From assembly GCF_037975245.1 (NCBI RefSeq), contig NC_092575.1:25940841-26004840 (forward strand): DNA of 64,000 nucleotides, written 5' to 3'. Source of the stretch: Apostichopus japonicus (lineage: Eukaryota; Echinodermata; Holothuroidea; Aspidochirotida; Stichopodidae). A model generated the notes under the pieces. That model worked only from the letters and a program-made list of their open reading frames with translations. It did not search any database and had not been told where the DNA came from. Position 1 is the first letter of the stretch, and each line of letters starts with the position of its first letter. Position numbers and translations under genes: made by a program. Shown here piece after piece: positions 23,401 through 35,821 of the stretch.

Positions 23401-25585
23401 TCAGACAATCAGACAAATTAGACGCGCGGCCAATCAGAAGCGCAGACAATCAGACGCGCAGCTAATCAGACAATCACACGCGCAGCCAATCAGACAATCA
23501 CACGCGCAGCCAATCACACGCGCAGACAATCAGACGCCCAGCCAATCAGACAATTAGACGCACAGCCATTCAGCTAATCAGCCAATCAGACAATCAGACA
23601 ATGAGACGCGCAGCCAATCAGACAATCAGACGCCCAGACAATCAGACGCCCAGACATGCAGCCAATCAGACAATCAGACGCGCAGCCAATCAGACGCGCA
23701 GACGCACAGCCAATCAGACGCAGAGCCAATCAGAAAATTATACGCGCAGCCAATCAGACAATCAGACGCCCAGCCAATCAGACGCACAGCTAATCAGACA
23801 AGCAGACGCGCAGACGCACAGCCAATCAGACGCACAGACAATCAGACGCCCCGTATGCAGACAATCAGACGCGCAGCCAATCAGACGCGCAGACGCACTG
23901 CCAATCAGACGCACAGCTAATCAGACAATCAGATGCGCAGCCAATCAGACAATGAGACGCCCAGCCAATCAGACAATGAGACACCCAGCCAATCAGACAA
24001 TCAAACGCCCAGCCAATCAGACAATAAGACGCCAGGACATGCAGCCAATCAGACACGCAGCCAATCAGAAAATCAGATGCGCAGCCGCTCAGCCAATCAG
24101 ACAATCAGACGCGCAGCTAATCTGACGCGTAGCCAATCAGACGTGCAACCAATAAGCGTGATAATAAGCGTAACAATAAGCATGACAATAAGCGTGACAA
24201 TATTCGTGACAATGAGCGTGACAATGAGCGTACAATCGGACAATCAGACAATCAGACACGCAGCCAATCAGACAATCAGACGAGCAGCCAATCAGACAAT
24301 CAGACGCGCACACGCGCAGCCAATCAGACAATTAAACAATCAGACAATCAGACGAGCAGCCAATCAGACAATCAGACGCGCACACGCGCAGCCAATCAGA
24401 CAATTAAACAATCAGCCAATCAGACAATTAGACAATCAGACACGCAGCCAATCAGTCAATTAGATGTGCAGACAATCAGATGCGCAGACAATCAAAAAAT
24501 CAGACGCACAGCCAGTCAGAGAATCAGACGAAAAGCCAATCAGACAATCAAACAATCAGCCAATCAGCCAATCAGCCAACCAGCCAACCAGCCAATCAGC
24601 CAACCAGCCAATCAGCCAATCAGCCAATCAGCCAATCAGCCTATCAGTAGAAAGAAAAGCAGAAAGAAAAGAAGACAGAAAAGAAGACAGAAAAGCAGAC
24701 AGAAAAGCAGACGGAATCGCAGACGGAATCACACACGGACAAACACACGGACAAGCACACGGACAAGCACACGGACAAGCACACGGAAAAGCACACGGAA
24801 AAGCACACGGACAAGCATACTGAAAGACACACGGACAAGCACACGGACAAGCGCACGGACAAGCACACGGACAAGCAAAGAGACAAGCACAGAGACAAAC
24901 AGGGACAAGCAGAGACAAGCATAGACAATCAGAGACAAGCAGAAACAAGTAGAGACATACAGACAAACAGACAAGCAGACAATAAGCGTGACAATATGCG
25001 TGACAATAAGCGTGACAATAAGCGTGACAATAAGCGTGACAATCGGACAATCAGACACGCAGCCATTCAGACAATCAGATATGCAGCCGGTCGGACAATC
25101 ACACAATCAAACATGTAGACAAGCAGAAACGCAGAAAATCAGTCTCGCAGCCAGTCAGACAATCAGACACACAGCCAGTCTGACAATCAGACAATAATAC
25201 AAGCAGACAATTGTCCACTTAGACAATCAGACAATCAGACGATCAGACAATCAGTCATGTAGATAAGCAGAAACGCAGAAAATCAGATCAATCAGAAATC
25301 AGATCGTTTAGACAGACAATCAGACAATCACTCAATCAGACAGTCAGACATGTATACAAGTAGAAACGCAGAAAATCAGACACCTTGTCAGTCAGACAAT
25401 CATACACGCAGCCAGTTAGCTTATCAGACACGATGACAACCAGCGTGACTTTCAGTCAGTCAGAAGAGCCGACAGACAAGCACACATTCAGGCAGTCAGT
25501 GACGCAGAGATCCAGTCAATCAGAGAATCAGAATTGCAGCCAGTCAGACAATCAAACACGCAGCCAGTTAGACAATCAGGCTTAG
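20440..25585. repeat. 5.1-kb complex satellite built from CAATCAGAC words
   Basis: The block is made almost wholly of the words CCAATCAGACAATCAGAC and GCGCAG/CGCCCAG in varying order. Because the words are mostly 8-9 bp and avoid stops, several frames on both strands stay open for up to about 190 codons (RRPANQTIRRPANQT on plus, DCLIGWASDCLIGW on minus); these are not genes. A higher-order unit is visible: the landmark GACGCCAGGACATGCAG recurs at about 21640, 22409, 23144 and 24032 (spacing 735-890 bp), with an extra copy at 22561. From about 24650 the words change to AGAAAGAAAAGC and then ACACGGACAAGC. The array fades out at 25585 into a different satellite. Confidence 0.95.
24163..25045. 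repeat. Variant sub-arrays (GCGTGACAATAA and ACACGGACAAGC)
   Basis: Two short runs of a 12-bp GCGTGACAATAA-like unit (24163-24240 and 24985-25045) flank a run of AGAAAGAAAAGCAG words (24650-24720) and of 12-bp ACACGGACAAGC units (24730-24880). They look like local expansions of words that diverged from the main CAATCAGAC array. Confidence 0.85.
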
Positions 25586-25589
25586 AATA

Positions 25590-26930
25590 CTAAACTATGA
25601 ATATCTGTGGCTTAAAAAACTTACAAATATGATTAAACTATGAATATCTGTGGCTTAAAATACTTACGAAAAGGATTAAATTATGAATATCTGTGGCTAA
25701 CAAAACTAACATAGATAAACTTACTTTTGAAAGTATGTTGCTTTATCCACTTTACATTGAGGATCTATCTATGAATATCTGTGGCTTAGAATAGTAGCGT
25801 ATATGATTAATCTATGAATATATGTGGCTTAGAATACTTACAGATAGGATTAATCTATGAATATCTTTGGCTTAGAATACTTATGAATAGTATTAATCTA
25901 TGAATATCTGTGGCTTAATATACTTTCGAATAGGATTAAACTATGAATAAATGTGGCTAAGAATACTTACGAATAGGATAAAATTATGAATATCCGTGGC
26001 TTAGAATACTTACGTATAGGATTAAACTATGAATATCTGTGGCTTTGAATACTTACGAATAGGATATATATATATATATATAAATGGCTTAAAATACTTA
26101 CAAATAGGATTAAACTATGAATACCTGTGGCTTAGAATACTTGCGAAAAGGATTAATCTATGATGATCTGTGGCTCAATATACTTTCGAATAGGATTAAA
26201 CTATGAATAAATGTGGCTTAAAATACTTACGAATAGGATAAAATTATGAATATCTGTGGCTTAGAGTACTGAAGTATAGGGTTAAACTATGAATATCTGT
26301 TGCTTTGAAAACTTACAAAAAGGATTAATATATGATTATATGTGGCTTAGAATACATATGTATAGGATTAAAATATGATTATCTGTGGCTTAAAAAACTT
26401 ACGAATAGGATGAAACTATGAATACCTGTGGCTTAGAATACTTACGAAAAGGATTAATCTATGTATATACTTGGCTTAAAATTATTACGAATAGGATTAA
26501 ACTATGAATATCTGTTGCTTTGAATACTTACAAATTGGATTAATATATGATGATCTGTGGCTTAGAATACTTACGAATAGGATTAAACTATAAATATCTG
26601 TGGCTTAGAATACTTAGAATACTTGCGAATAGGATTAAAGTATGTATATCTGTGACTTAGATTACTTACGTATTGGATTAAACTATGAATTTCTGTGGCT
26701 TAAAATACTTACGAATAGGATTATTCTATGATTATATGTGGCTTGGAATACTTGCGAATAGGATTCGACTATGAATATCTCTGAGGCTAAGATTACTAAC
26801 GTATTGGATTAAACTATGAATATCTGTGGCTTAGAATACTTACGAATAGTATTAATCTATGAATATCTGTGGCTTAATCTACTAACAAATAGGATTAAAC
26901 GTTGTATAGAAGTGTATATAACTTTTGAAC
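25590..26930. repeat. 43-bp satellite, type A
   Basis: About 30 units of roughly 43 bp, each carrying TATGAATATCTGTGGCTTA followed by GAATACTTACGAATAGGATT. Units differ by scattered substitutions and small indels, and the array is interrupted by a short TA run at 26066-26082. It passes gradually into type B. Confidence 0.95.
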
Positions 26931-28850
26931 ATCTATCGCTTAGTTTAGGTTACATCGTTTTTATCTATTAATATCGGTAGCTTACAAGATCTACATTTCA
27001 GATTAATTTGTGGCCTACACCACTAACATAACAGCTGTATCTTTGAATATATGTGGCCTACAATACTAACATATAATAGATGTATCTATGAATATATGGG
27101 GCCTACAACACTAACATAACAGCTGTATCTCTCAATGTATGTGGCCTACAATACTGACTATATATATATATATATATGAATAAATGTGGCATACAACACT
27201 AACATAACAGCTGTATCTATGAATATCTGTGGCCTAAAACACTAACATCTGTATCTATGAGTATATGTTACTGCAACCTCGACATAATATATATATCTAT
27301 GAATATATGTGGCCTACAATACTAACATTTGATAGATGTAGGCCCCTATCTATGAATATATGTGGCCTACAACATTAACATAACAACTATATCTATGAAT
27401 ATCTGTGGCCTGCAACACTAACATGACATATGTATCTATGAATCTATGTGTCCTACAACACTAACCAAACAGTTTATCTATGAATATATGTGACCTCAAC
27501 ACTAACAAAACAGCTGTATCTATGGATATATGTGGCCTACAACACTAGCATAATAAATGTATCTGTGACTATATGTGTCCTCAAACACTTACATAACATA
27601 TTTATTTATGAATATATGTGGCCTACAACACTAATAAAACAGTTTTATCTATGAATATCTGTGACCTACAACACTAACATGACATATGTATCTATGAATC
27701 TATGTGTCCTACAACACTAACCAAACAGTTTATCTATGAATATATGTGACCTCAACACTAACAAAACAGCTGTATCTATGGATATATGTGGCCTACAACA
27801 CTAGCATAATAAATGTATCTGTGACTATATGTGTCCTCAAACACTTACATAACATATTTATTTATGAATATATGTGGCCTACAACACTAATAAAACAGTT
27901 TTATCTATGAATATCTGTGGCCTACAACACTAACATGACATATGTATCTATGAATCTATGTGTCCTACAACACTTACCAAACAGTTTATCTATGAATATA
28001 TGTGACCTCAACACTAACAAAACAGCTGTATCTATGGATATATGTGGCCTACAACACTAGCATAATAAATGTATCTGTGACTATATGTGTCCTCAAACAC
28101 TTACATAACATATTTATTTATGAATATATGTGGCCTACAACACTAATAAAACAGTTTTATCTATGAATATCTGTGGCCTGCAACACTAACATGACATATG
28201 TATCTATGAATCTATGTGTCCTACAACACTAACCAAACAGTTTATCTATGAATATATGTGACCTCAACACTAACATAACAGCTGTATCTATGGATATATG
28301 TGGCCTACAACACTAGCATAATAAATGTATCTGTGACTATATGTGTCCTCAAACACTTACATAACATATTTATTTATGAATATATGTGGCCTACAACACT
28401 AATAAAACAGTTTTATCTATGAATATCTGTGGCCTACAACACTAACATGACATATGTATCTATGAATCTATGTGTCCTACAACACTAACCAAACAGTTTA
28501 TCTATGAATATATGTGACCTCAACACTAACAAAACAGCTGTATCTATGGATATATGTGGCCTACAACACTAGCATAATAAATGTATCTGTGACTATATGT
28601 GTCCTCAAACACTTACATAACATATTTATTTATGAATATATGTGGCCTACAACACTAACAAAACAGTTTTATCTATGAATATCTGTGGCCTACAACACTA
28701 ACATAACAGCTTTATCTATGAGTATATATGGCCTACAGCACTAACATAACATAACAGATGTATTATGATTATTTCTGGCCTACAACACTAACATAACAGT
28801 TGCATTTATGAATAAATACGCTACAACAATAGAACATTAATAAGCCTACA
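26931..28850. repeat. 43-bp satellite, type B, with 256-bp higher-order repeat
   Basis: Units carry TATGAATATATGTGGCCTAC followed by AACACTAACATAACAGCTG. From 27425 the units form a higher-order repeat: the landmark GACATATGTATCTATGAATC starts at 27425, 27681, 27937, 28193 and 28449, an exact period of 256 bp (six monomers). The five higher-order copies are nearly identical, while monomers within one copy differ strongly, so the 256-bp unit was amplified recently. The array erodes after about 28760. Confidence 0.97.
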
Positions 28851-30374
28851 TTGTTTACATGAATACAAACAACTTGTGACAAGCGTAAAACAACGTTGTT
28901 AAAATTAGATCACTTACTGTATACTGACATCACCGAAAAGTGCACATAGCAAATTAAACTTGACACGGTTTCATTTCGGTTGTAGCTGGTGAAACCTGTT
29001 CCAGAATGCCTCTGTGTGGTCTCTCTTTTACGATACCGTCAATACCTCATCGAGAATGGAATTGACATCGGCAGGTATAGAACTGCCGTTCGGTATAGTG
29101 CGTTTGTACATAAATATGTACTGGCTGTATAATCCCTTTTGTGGTCTTCCGTTCGCAATTATTTTGCACAAATGCATAAGTTATATCTAAGTCATACCTT
29201 TTCGGAAATGGAAGATAAGGTGTGGTGGAATGCCAAGGTTATGTATGTGGTTGGAAAAGTAAAACCAAACGAGCTGGTGTCTAGAAAATTTCTTTGAGAT
29301 ATTCCCTAACAAGGCACGTTGTGGATAATTGGGTGAAACGCTTGTACTCAAGCGACATACTTCATGAAAGCAAAATTTTGTACTGTTTCGCTGAAAACTA
29401 GGTCTTTTAAGGAATTAGATATTTCAAAACAAAATTTATTACTGAACTTTAAATGCAAGAGTTATGTCATAGTAGCGCCTTCAGCTACATATTGATGTTC
29501 CCCAAAAATATTCTTTACAAACGTGCGCTTGCTGTAAAAACAATTTTGAAAAGTGGTTTACAGCAAAATCCTAACTTTGTTCTTTTCGCCATCAGCGATG
29601 AAGATACAAGTGAGCTACGAGGCAAAGGAAATAATGGATAAGTTCGTGGTTTTCAAATTTGAAGAACGTGGAGAGAACGTAGAGGCATGCGCTAAATATT
29701 GTTTGCTCTTAATTAAAGGAGAATGATATGTTAGATTTCTTTTAATCGCTGGTTTAAGTTGATCCACTTATCGACGAGATAAGTTATAGGGATTTTTACT
29801 GAGAATTGAATTAAGCACGTTTTGTATCGATTAAATTTGTTTAATTTCCCATTTGATTTAATTAGATACTTAATTTTTATTAAATAGGCCCGATTTTTAA
29901 GAACACTTTTGTTTTCATCGAAAGAATAAATTACTTATCTTTACTATGCGTAGTTAGTTTGGAATTACAAATAAATATTTACAATTACGTTGAGATTTGT
30001 AATTCGCTTTGTTTCGTATCTGTTGAATGAAATGGTTTGAATAAGTCTCAAATGGCGTCTTAATGTACGTCAGTTAAAATTGTTTGAGTGCGACTTCTTC
30101 CAGTGTTAGTAAGACGATCCGGAACATTTAGTATAGAAAAAGTGTACTCACGGTTTTTCTTCTTCATCTGTTCCTTCCTTCCCCTCGGTCTCCTTACTGT
30201 CCCTAGATACTTACCACGGACCGACAAAGTAAAAGATCAGTCGATCACCACTATTGACAAATAGAATCCGACACAACTTAGATTGGAAATAAAGATATCC
30301 CTTGAAAGTATCCAGGGCAAGGGAATATTCAAAATGGCGCCGGTTGATTGTGTGTGTTTGGTACGGCGTACAGG
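28851..30374. other. No gene recognised
   Basis: About 1.5 kb of AT-rich sequence between satellite blocks. One 62-codon frame at 29453-29641 has no recognisable features. Confidence 0.4.
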
Positions 30375-31150
30375 CATAGAGCCTCCTTATCCCGGGTAGA
30401 GGGTTGCTTTAAGCAGTTCATTTATCTACACATGTTCCTGTTTGAATCCAATCACTCCGAGAACGCAAGAAAATCCTGTAGTTATTTCCCTTAATGGAAT
30501 CAAATGAGCCCCGAGAACGCAGGAAAATATTGTGTTGCGTTCCGAAAATCCTGCAAACACATACGAAAAACAATTATCTATGAATAATTGTGGCTAACAT
30601 CCCTTCAATAAAAGATAAGTCTATGAATATCTGTGGCTTAAAATACATACGAAATCGTTTAGCCTATCTATGAATATCTGGGGCTGAGACAACTGACATA
30701 GCTAATCTATTTATGAATATGTGTGAGTGTATTACATCACTTACATCATATTTTGTACATATAAATAACTGGTGCTTAAAACTTTTAGAGTTAGCTAAAT
30801 TAAGAATATCTATGGCTTACATCACTTACCAAACTATATTTATCATTGAATATATGTATACATATACGAAACAGACTAGGCATAATCTAACTTGTAAAAA
30901 AATCTACTTACAAAATGGGCAGAGAGCCTCACTATCTGGTAGGGTTGCGATTAGCAGCTGATTGATGTACGCAGGTTTCGTTATGAATTCAATCACTACG
31001 GGAACGCAAGAAAATCCTGTATTGAGTTTCCAAAATTCCTGAATTTAGTTCCGAAAATTCCTGAATTTAGTTCCGAAAATTTTGAATTTATTTCCTTTAC
31101 GAATTCAATTAGCCTCCGAGAACGCAAGAGAATCCTGTGTTTAGTTCCGA
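30375..31150. repeat. Duplicated unit with outlying satellite monomers
   Basis: Two related copies (30375-30560 and 30918-31150) share GAGCCTC...TATC, a GGGTTGC...TTAGCAG segment and a repeated CGAGAACGCAAGAAAATCCT motif. Between them, 30575-30830, lie four or five isolated monomers of the 43-bp satellite (TATGAATATCTGTGGCTTA), about 1.7 kb beyond the main array. Confidence 0.75.
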
Positions 31151-32019
31151 ATTAGGATAATGTGGGTTTTGAAAACAAATATAGATTCGTTTTACAGTTC
31201 GAGACAAATTTTTATGTTATAATGAAAAATTTCACAGAGTATATATTTGTCAACATATTTGGTATATATGACACCATAATATTGCCGAAATCTCCGGTAT
31301 GTCACATTTTTGGTATAATGCGCTCCATCTTACGAGTGACTTACACCAGACTATATTCTCCAGCTGTCCAGCAGCTTGTTCATGTGGAATGAACGCGAGT
31401 TTTTCAAGTAATATTATCTGTCAATGATGAGATACATAATATTGTTCTACTGGGAACCGCGATAAGGAACATTCGTCCATAAATATTGTTGGTACTGTGC
31501 AGACAATAATCCATTCCGAAGTGTGCAAATGAAGTTACTATTTAAGAAAGGTCACCCAAACTAGAGCCTGTGTAACAAACATGCTATATACTGAAATGTT
31601 ATATACTGAAAGCCCTTATACAGTGTACACACACATGCCTGCATGTGTTGGCCTATACGGTGCATCGATATATCAGCTAAACCAGTCTTTTATATTTACG
31701 TATGGGAGTATAGCTGTTAATTTAATTAACAATATAGCAGTTCAATTCCTTCATACTTAGATGAAAAGCTGACTAACGCACGAGCTGGTAGGGACATTCG
31801 TGATTATCTGGATCAAGGTATACTTACCCTGCCTGATCTAGCCTTGATGCGATTAATCCGACCACTGAAAAACAGAAACACAAAGAGAAAAGCCTTTTAC
31901 AACAGTTTGAATGAAAGCATCATGCAACAGACTTAACGAATACACAAGTTCCGCCGTCGAGGGAAAAGAGGAGAAAAGAAAAGAAAGGAAAAAAGAAAAG
32001 ATGATTTAGTTTTATTTTG
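31151..32019. other. No gene recognised
   Basis: AT-rich DNA. Positions 31761-31935 hold short protein-like stretches but no frame that I can assign; a purine-rich AAAAGAAAAG tract lies at 31965-32000. Confidence 0.4.
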
Positions 32020-32027
32020 GTTATATG

Positions 32028-32890
32028 CAGGGCCGTATTTACGCATGTGGAGGCACTTGGGCAACCTCCAGTAGTGGAGCCAACAGCACCTCAGTGATCG
32101 CCGTCCCAGGGAAGGGTCTAAGGGGAGGGGTGTCCCCCTCCCCCTTTGGATTTATTTTGAATAATTAAGGGTGCTTAGATGCAAAATGATGCAGTATTTT
32201 GTGATTTTTTAAGTAAATTTATATTCCAGGATTTTCAACCCATACCACCCAAAACATACACGAAATACCTTCATGAGAGGTATAACTTACTGATATATGG
32301 CTGATCCTCCGAAAAAAGAGGAATTTTCAGTCAAAATCTGTGAATTCAAATACCGTTTCAGTCCGTGACTGACAAGGCTGTTGGTGATATCTGTCGCCCA
32401 ATATTGGATTTTCCCGGCTGCGCACTGCTTCCACATTTCCAATTTGAAGTGAGCTTTTTGAATCGGCAATCTCTTGAGCCAAAAACGGTCAAAATTGGTT
32501 GGGGGCAGCAACCAAGCGGAAGGTGATGACAGGCGCAGTGTCAGGGTGTACTGTAACGTTTCCAAACCAACCACTAGCCTAGTTCTAAAGAAAATAGACG
32601 TTGAGATTGATGACTTTAGATATTAGGCCAATCATGTTTGTCTGCCGACGTGTGCTTTGAAATGGCAGGAAAAAACCACTTAGTTGTTTCTACAATTCAC
32701 AAAGAGATACAATTACAATTGAATATGGCTTGCGTATATGTAGATGACGTAAAATGCGCAATAAGGTTTTGACTGATGACACGTGTCAACCTACATTTTC
32801 CTTATAATTTTTCATGAAATATGTGGAGGCCCCTTGTTGTGGAGGCCCATGGGTAACTGCCCACGTTGTCCATGCCTAAATCCGGCCCTG
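32028..32890. mobile_element. 863-bp non-autonomous hAT transposon
   Basis: The ends CAGGGCCGTATTTACGCATG (left) and CAGGGCCGGATTTAGGCATG (right, minus strand) are a 20-bp inverted repeat with two mismatches. The octamer gttatatg occurs directly on both sides (32020-32027 and 32891-32898), a perfect 8-bp target duplication diagnostic of hAT insertion. A second pair of inverted GTGGAGGC motifs lies just inside the ends. There is no transposase frame; the 95-codon minus-strand frame at 32287-32574 has no known motif. Confidence 0.92.
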
Positions 32891-32898
32891 GTTATATG

Positions 32899-34048
32899 GT
32901 ATTTACACTTATTAATTGTGAGCGTTAAACAAACTAACATTCCCGTACCATTCTGAATATACCGGTACACTTTATTCATCTCGTATCATAACGATCAAGT
33001 TATATCTTCTGAAATTCTTGCACATATTTGAATAGAATAGTCTTATATACATACCTTTGATAAGAATTTCTTTAGTTGGATTTGCCTCTGACGTCACGAC
33101 AGATAACGGCGAGTTAGTGGAAAGATATGACTGTAGCTCGGCAATGCATGTATGATGACGTCACACATATTTTCATGTGAGATATATTGAACCAACCAAA
33201 TATATTTATTAAATCCTTTGAGATCGGTCAATACTTAATGAAAGTTAAATTGAAACTTACGGATGCGGTTAAACTAGAATAGATTAATTCCAGTAAATTG
33301 TTGTTTTTGTTTTCTCCTTTCAGGGATAAGAATTTCCGAAGACATTTTGGTGGCTACTAGGTTATGCTTAGGAAGCAGACAGCAAACTGAAACTGAATTA
33401 TAATGGTGAATATACATACACGAAACACAACACATTTGTAAGACGAAGAAATTTCGGATTTCGTCACAATGACGTCATATCACAAACAGGTGCACCGTAT
33501 GGACTATCTTACACTAAAGTAACGCTTTAGTCATTTACGTATTAATGTAAATCGTGTATAGTCTCTATATTGGCTTATGTTTTTATATGTGTATTTTCCA
33601 TTTAAAAAGAGAACTGCTGAGATTTTTCATTTGAACAGGAATTTTGGAAGAGTATTTTAATCAGAATTGTTTAAGTATTGATACTTTTAATGAGAATTCT
33701 TATTCTTGTCTCAGAGAGTTTAACTTAACCTTTTATTGAATTTGATCATTTTATTGCATTGCTTGCAATTTATATGTTGTACGACGCGTTGATGTTTTTA
33801 CATGTATAATGCGCCTTTTTAAGAATATGTTTACATTACATAACATTACATTATCATTTGAACAAATCTAGAGTAGACTTTCTCATACCAAATTTGATTT
33901 ATCTTTGTCATTCGTGCAAATGTTTTACTAGACTGTGTTTACTAGTCTGTACCATAAAACGAATAACATTTAAATTTGACTGTTTCTTGGTCCCAAAGGT
34001 TTGTGATTATCCGGCAGTCTTAATCATTTATTGATGATCGCAACAGTC
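32899..34048. other. No gene recognised
   Basis: AT-rich unique-looking DNA. Nothing supportable is seen. Confidence 0.4.
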
Positions 34049-34554
34049 CTGATAACTGCCAGGATACATATTAATATTTGTTCAAATCGTGGTCTTTTCT
34101 ATATATGTGTGTGTCTGCCGTGAAGGTATTGCAGGCTTACTAGCAGTGCCGTATTACCCGATATGAAGATTAGGCGAGGACCAATGCGACTGGAGTTTCC
34201 AAGGCCTATTGTTTCAAGGTCAAGAGAGCCCATAGGTCATTTGAAAAAGATTGATCCAAGCCAATAGTCAAACGACTTTCTCGAGATATTAATAATGCAA
34301 GAATCTAACAAAATAGTTTAGGCTTATTATTTGCGTTCAGAGAATGTTAAAGTTACAAATGCAGCAATCTTGTTCTTACTTTTATAACTAATTTAGTTTC
34401 TCATGTGAAAGGTCTGCATTAATCGTATTACTTACAGTTCTACAAACCATGCGAATGCGTGTACGATATTTGAAAAGATAAATTTAATTTCTCTTATTCT
34501 TTAAATTACGATATTGCTGTACTGTATTGTATTGTTCATCTGAAAACGTAATTG

Positions 34555-34599
<45 letters not shown>

Positions 34600-34809
34600 A
34601 CATATACATATACATATGCCTTCATTGCGTAAGAACTTGACGTTACGTTAGGTAATGTTCAATTACAGTCGCATTGGTCCTCGCCTAATCTTCATATCGG
34701 GTAATACGGCACTGCTAGTAAGCCTGCAATACCTTCACGGCAGACACACACATATATAGAAAAGACCACGATTTGAACAAATATTAATATGTATCCTGGC
34801 AGTTATCAG
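34049..34809. repeat. Perfect 144-bp inverted repeat with 473-bp spacer
   Basis: The arm 34049-34192 (starting CTGATAACTGCCAGGATACA) and the arm 34666-34809 (starting CAGTCGCATTGGTCCTCGCC) are exact reverse complements over 144 bases by eye. The spacer holds a TA microsatellite at 34557-34592, and another TA-rich array follows the right arm. No transposase or target duplication is visible. Perfect arms beside hypermutable TA repeats indicate a very recent event, gene conversion between arms, or an assembly artefact. Confidence 0.9.
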
Positions 34810-34890
34810 TATGTATGTATGTATGTATGCGTGTATGTATGTATGTATATATATTTATATATATATTTACATATATATATATATATATAA

Positions 34891-34947
<57 letters not shown>
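34810..34947. repeat. (GTAT)n and (TA)n microsatellite
   Basis: GTAT units (34810-34850) followed by nearly pure TA (34855-34947) with a few C interruptions. The open frame across it is an artefact. Confidence 0.95.
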
Positions 34948-34950
<3 letters not shown>

Positions 34951-35199
34951 GGTTGGTAGGCGTCTATCTTGGCGCAGATCTTCATTATTTTGCTTTAATG
35001 TCTGTGCATTAGCTTTGTGTGCACAGGCTTTAGCTATGTCGCAGAGTTTTCTGTTTCAGCTCACTTGGGAGGGTCGGGGTGCGAGAGAGAGAGGGGGGGG
35101 GATTCTACGATCCCCATTTGCATATGCACGAGAACCCCGGGCTGAGGTCTAGTTCCTTTTAATGGGGTTAAAATTAATCAATATTAATATTCACTCTTA

Positions 35200-35821
35200 G
35201 TAGTAGTAGTAAGTTGAGTCTCGTCTATCCGACATGCTCAGTGATTAACCTCCGCCATGTATCACGATCTTGCGCAAGGTTTATTGCTTCTTCGAAATTG
35301 TTAATATTAATGTCTTTGAATTGCGACTTTATTTTTCCAAGCAATGTAGTCACGGGCCTTCCAACTGGTTTAGCAGTATGTCTCAGTGCTTCTCTTAAAG
35401 CAACCTTTGCTGGAGCGTCCTCTTGAAGTCTTGCTACATGACCGAAAAATCTCAATCTTCTATGTGCGACTATCGATGACCAAGGTGTTTGGTTGGTTTC
35501 GTTGTAAAGCTCATCATTTGATAACCAATTATTATTGGTCCATCTAATGTTGAGAATATTTCGAAGTAGTCTCCTTTGAAAAGTGTCAATTTTGCGATCA
35601 AGATCCTTCGTTGTGCCCCACAGTTCGCAATTGTACAAAAAAATACTCTTTAATAAAGTCTCAAAAATCCTAAGCTTAATGTTCCGGCTTATGTTTTTGC
35701 TTTTAAAAATGCTTGACAGTGTGTTGAAAGCACCGTTGGTTATACCAATTCTTCTGTTGATGTCTTCTTCGGTTCCCAGCAAGCTTCCAACATATTTACA
35801 CTTCTTCACTCTTACAAACAT
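35200..35821 (-). pseudogene. LINE ORF2 C-terminal fragment, 5'-truncated
   Basis: The minus strand from 35821 to 35225 is an open 198-codon frame: KCKYVGSLLGTEEDINRRIG near residue 8, then ELWGTTKDLDRKIDTFQRRL, RRLRFFGHVARLQEDAPAKV and a C-terminal DRDTWRRLI. This is the thumb and post-RT tail of an animal LINE; the RT core and endonuclease are absent. Below the stop the sequence ends in TACTACTACTA (plus strand TAGTAGTAGTA at 35197-35211), a simple-repeat 3' tail as LINEs often have. The frame is unbroken, so the insertion is relatively young though incomplete. Confidence 0.85.

Noticed and set aside
20440-25585. Long open frames on both strands (up to about 190 codons) that look like Arg/Gln/Ser-rich proteins
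   Set aside because: They are translations of a stop-poor satellite; equivalent frames exist in several registers and on the opposite strand, and none has a domain or a conserved start.
25590-28850. Regular repeats suggestive of a CRISPR array
   Set aside because: Units are contiguous 43-bp tandem repeats without unique spacers, and the genome is animal.
34815-35012. Tyr/Ile-rich open frame
   Set aside because: It translates a GTAT/TA microsatellite.
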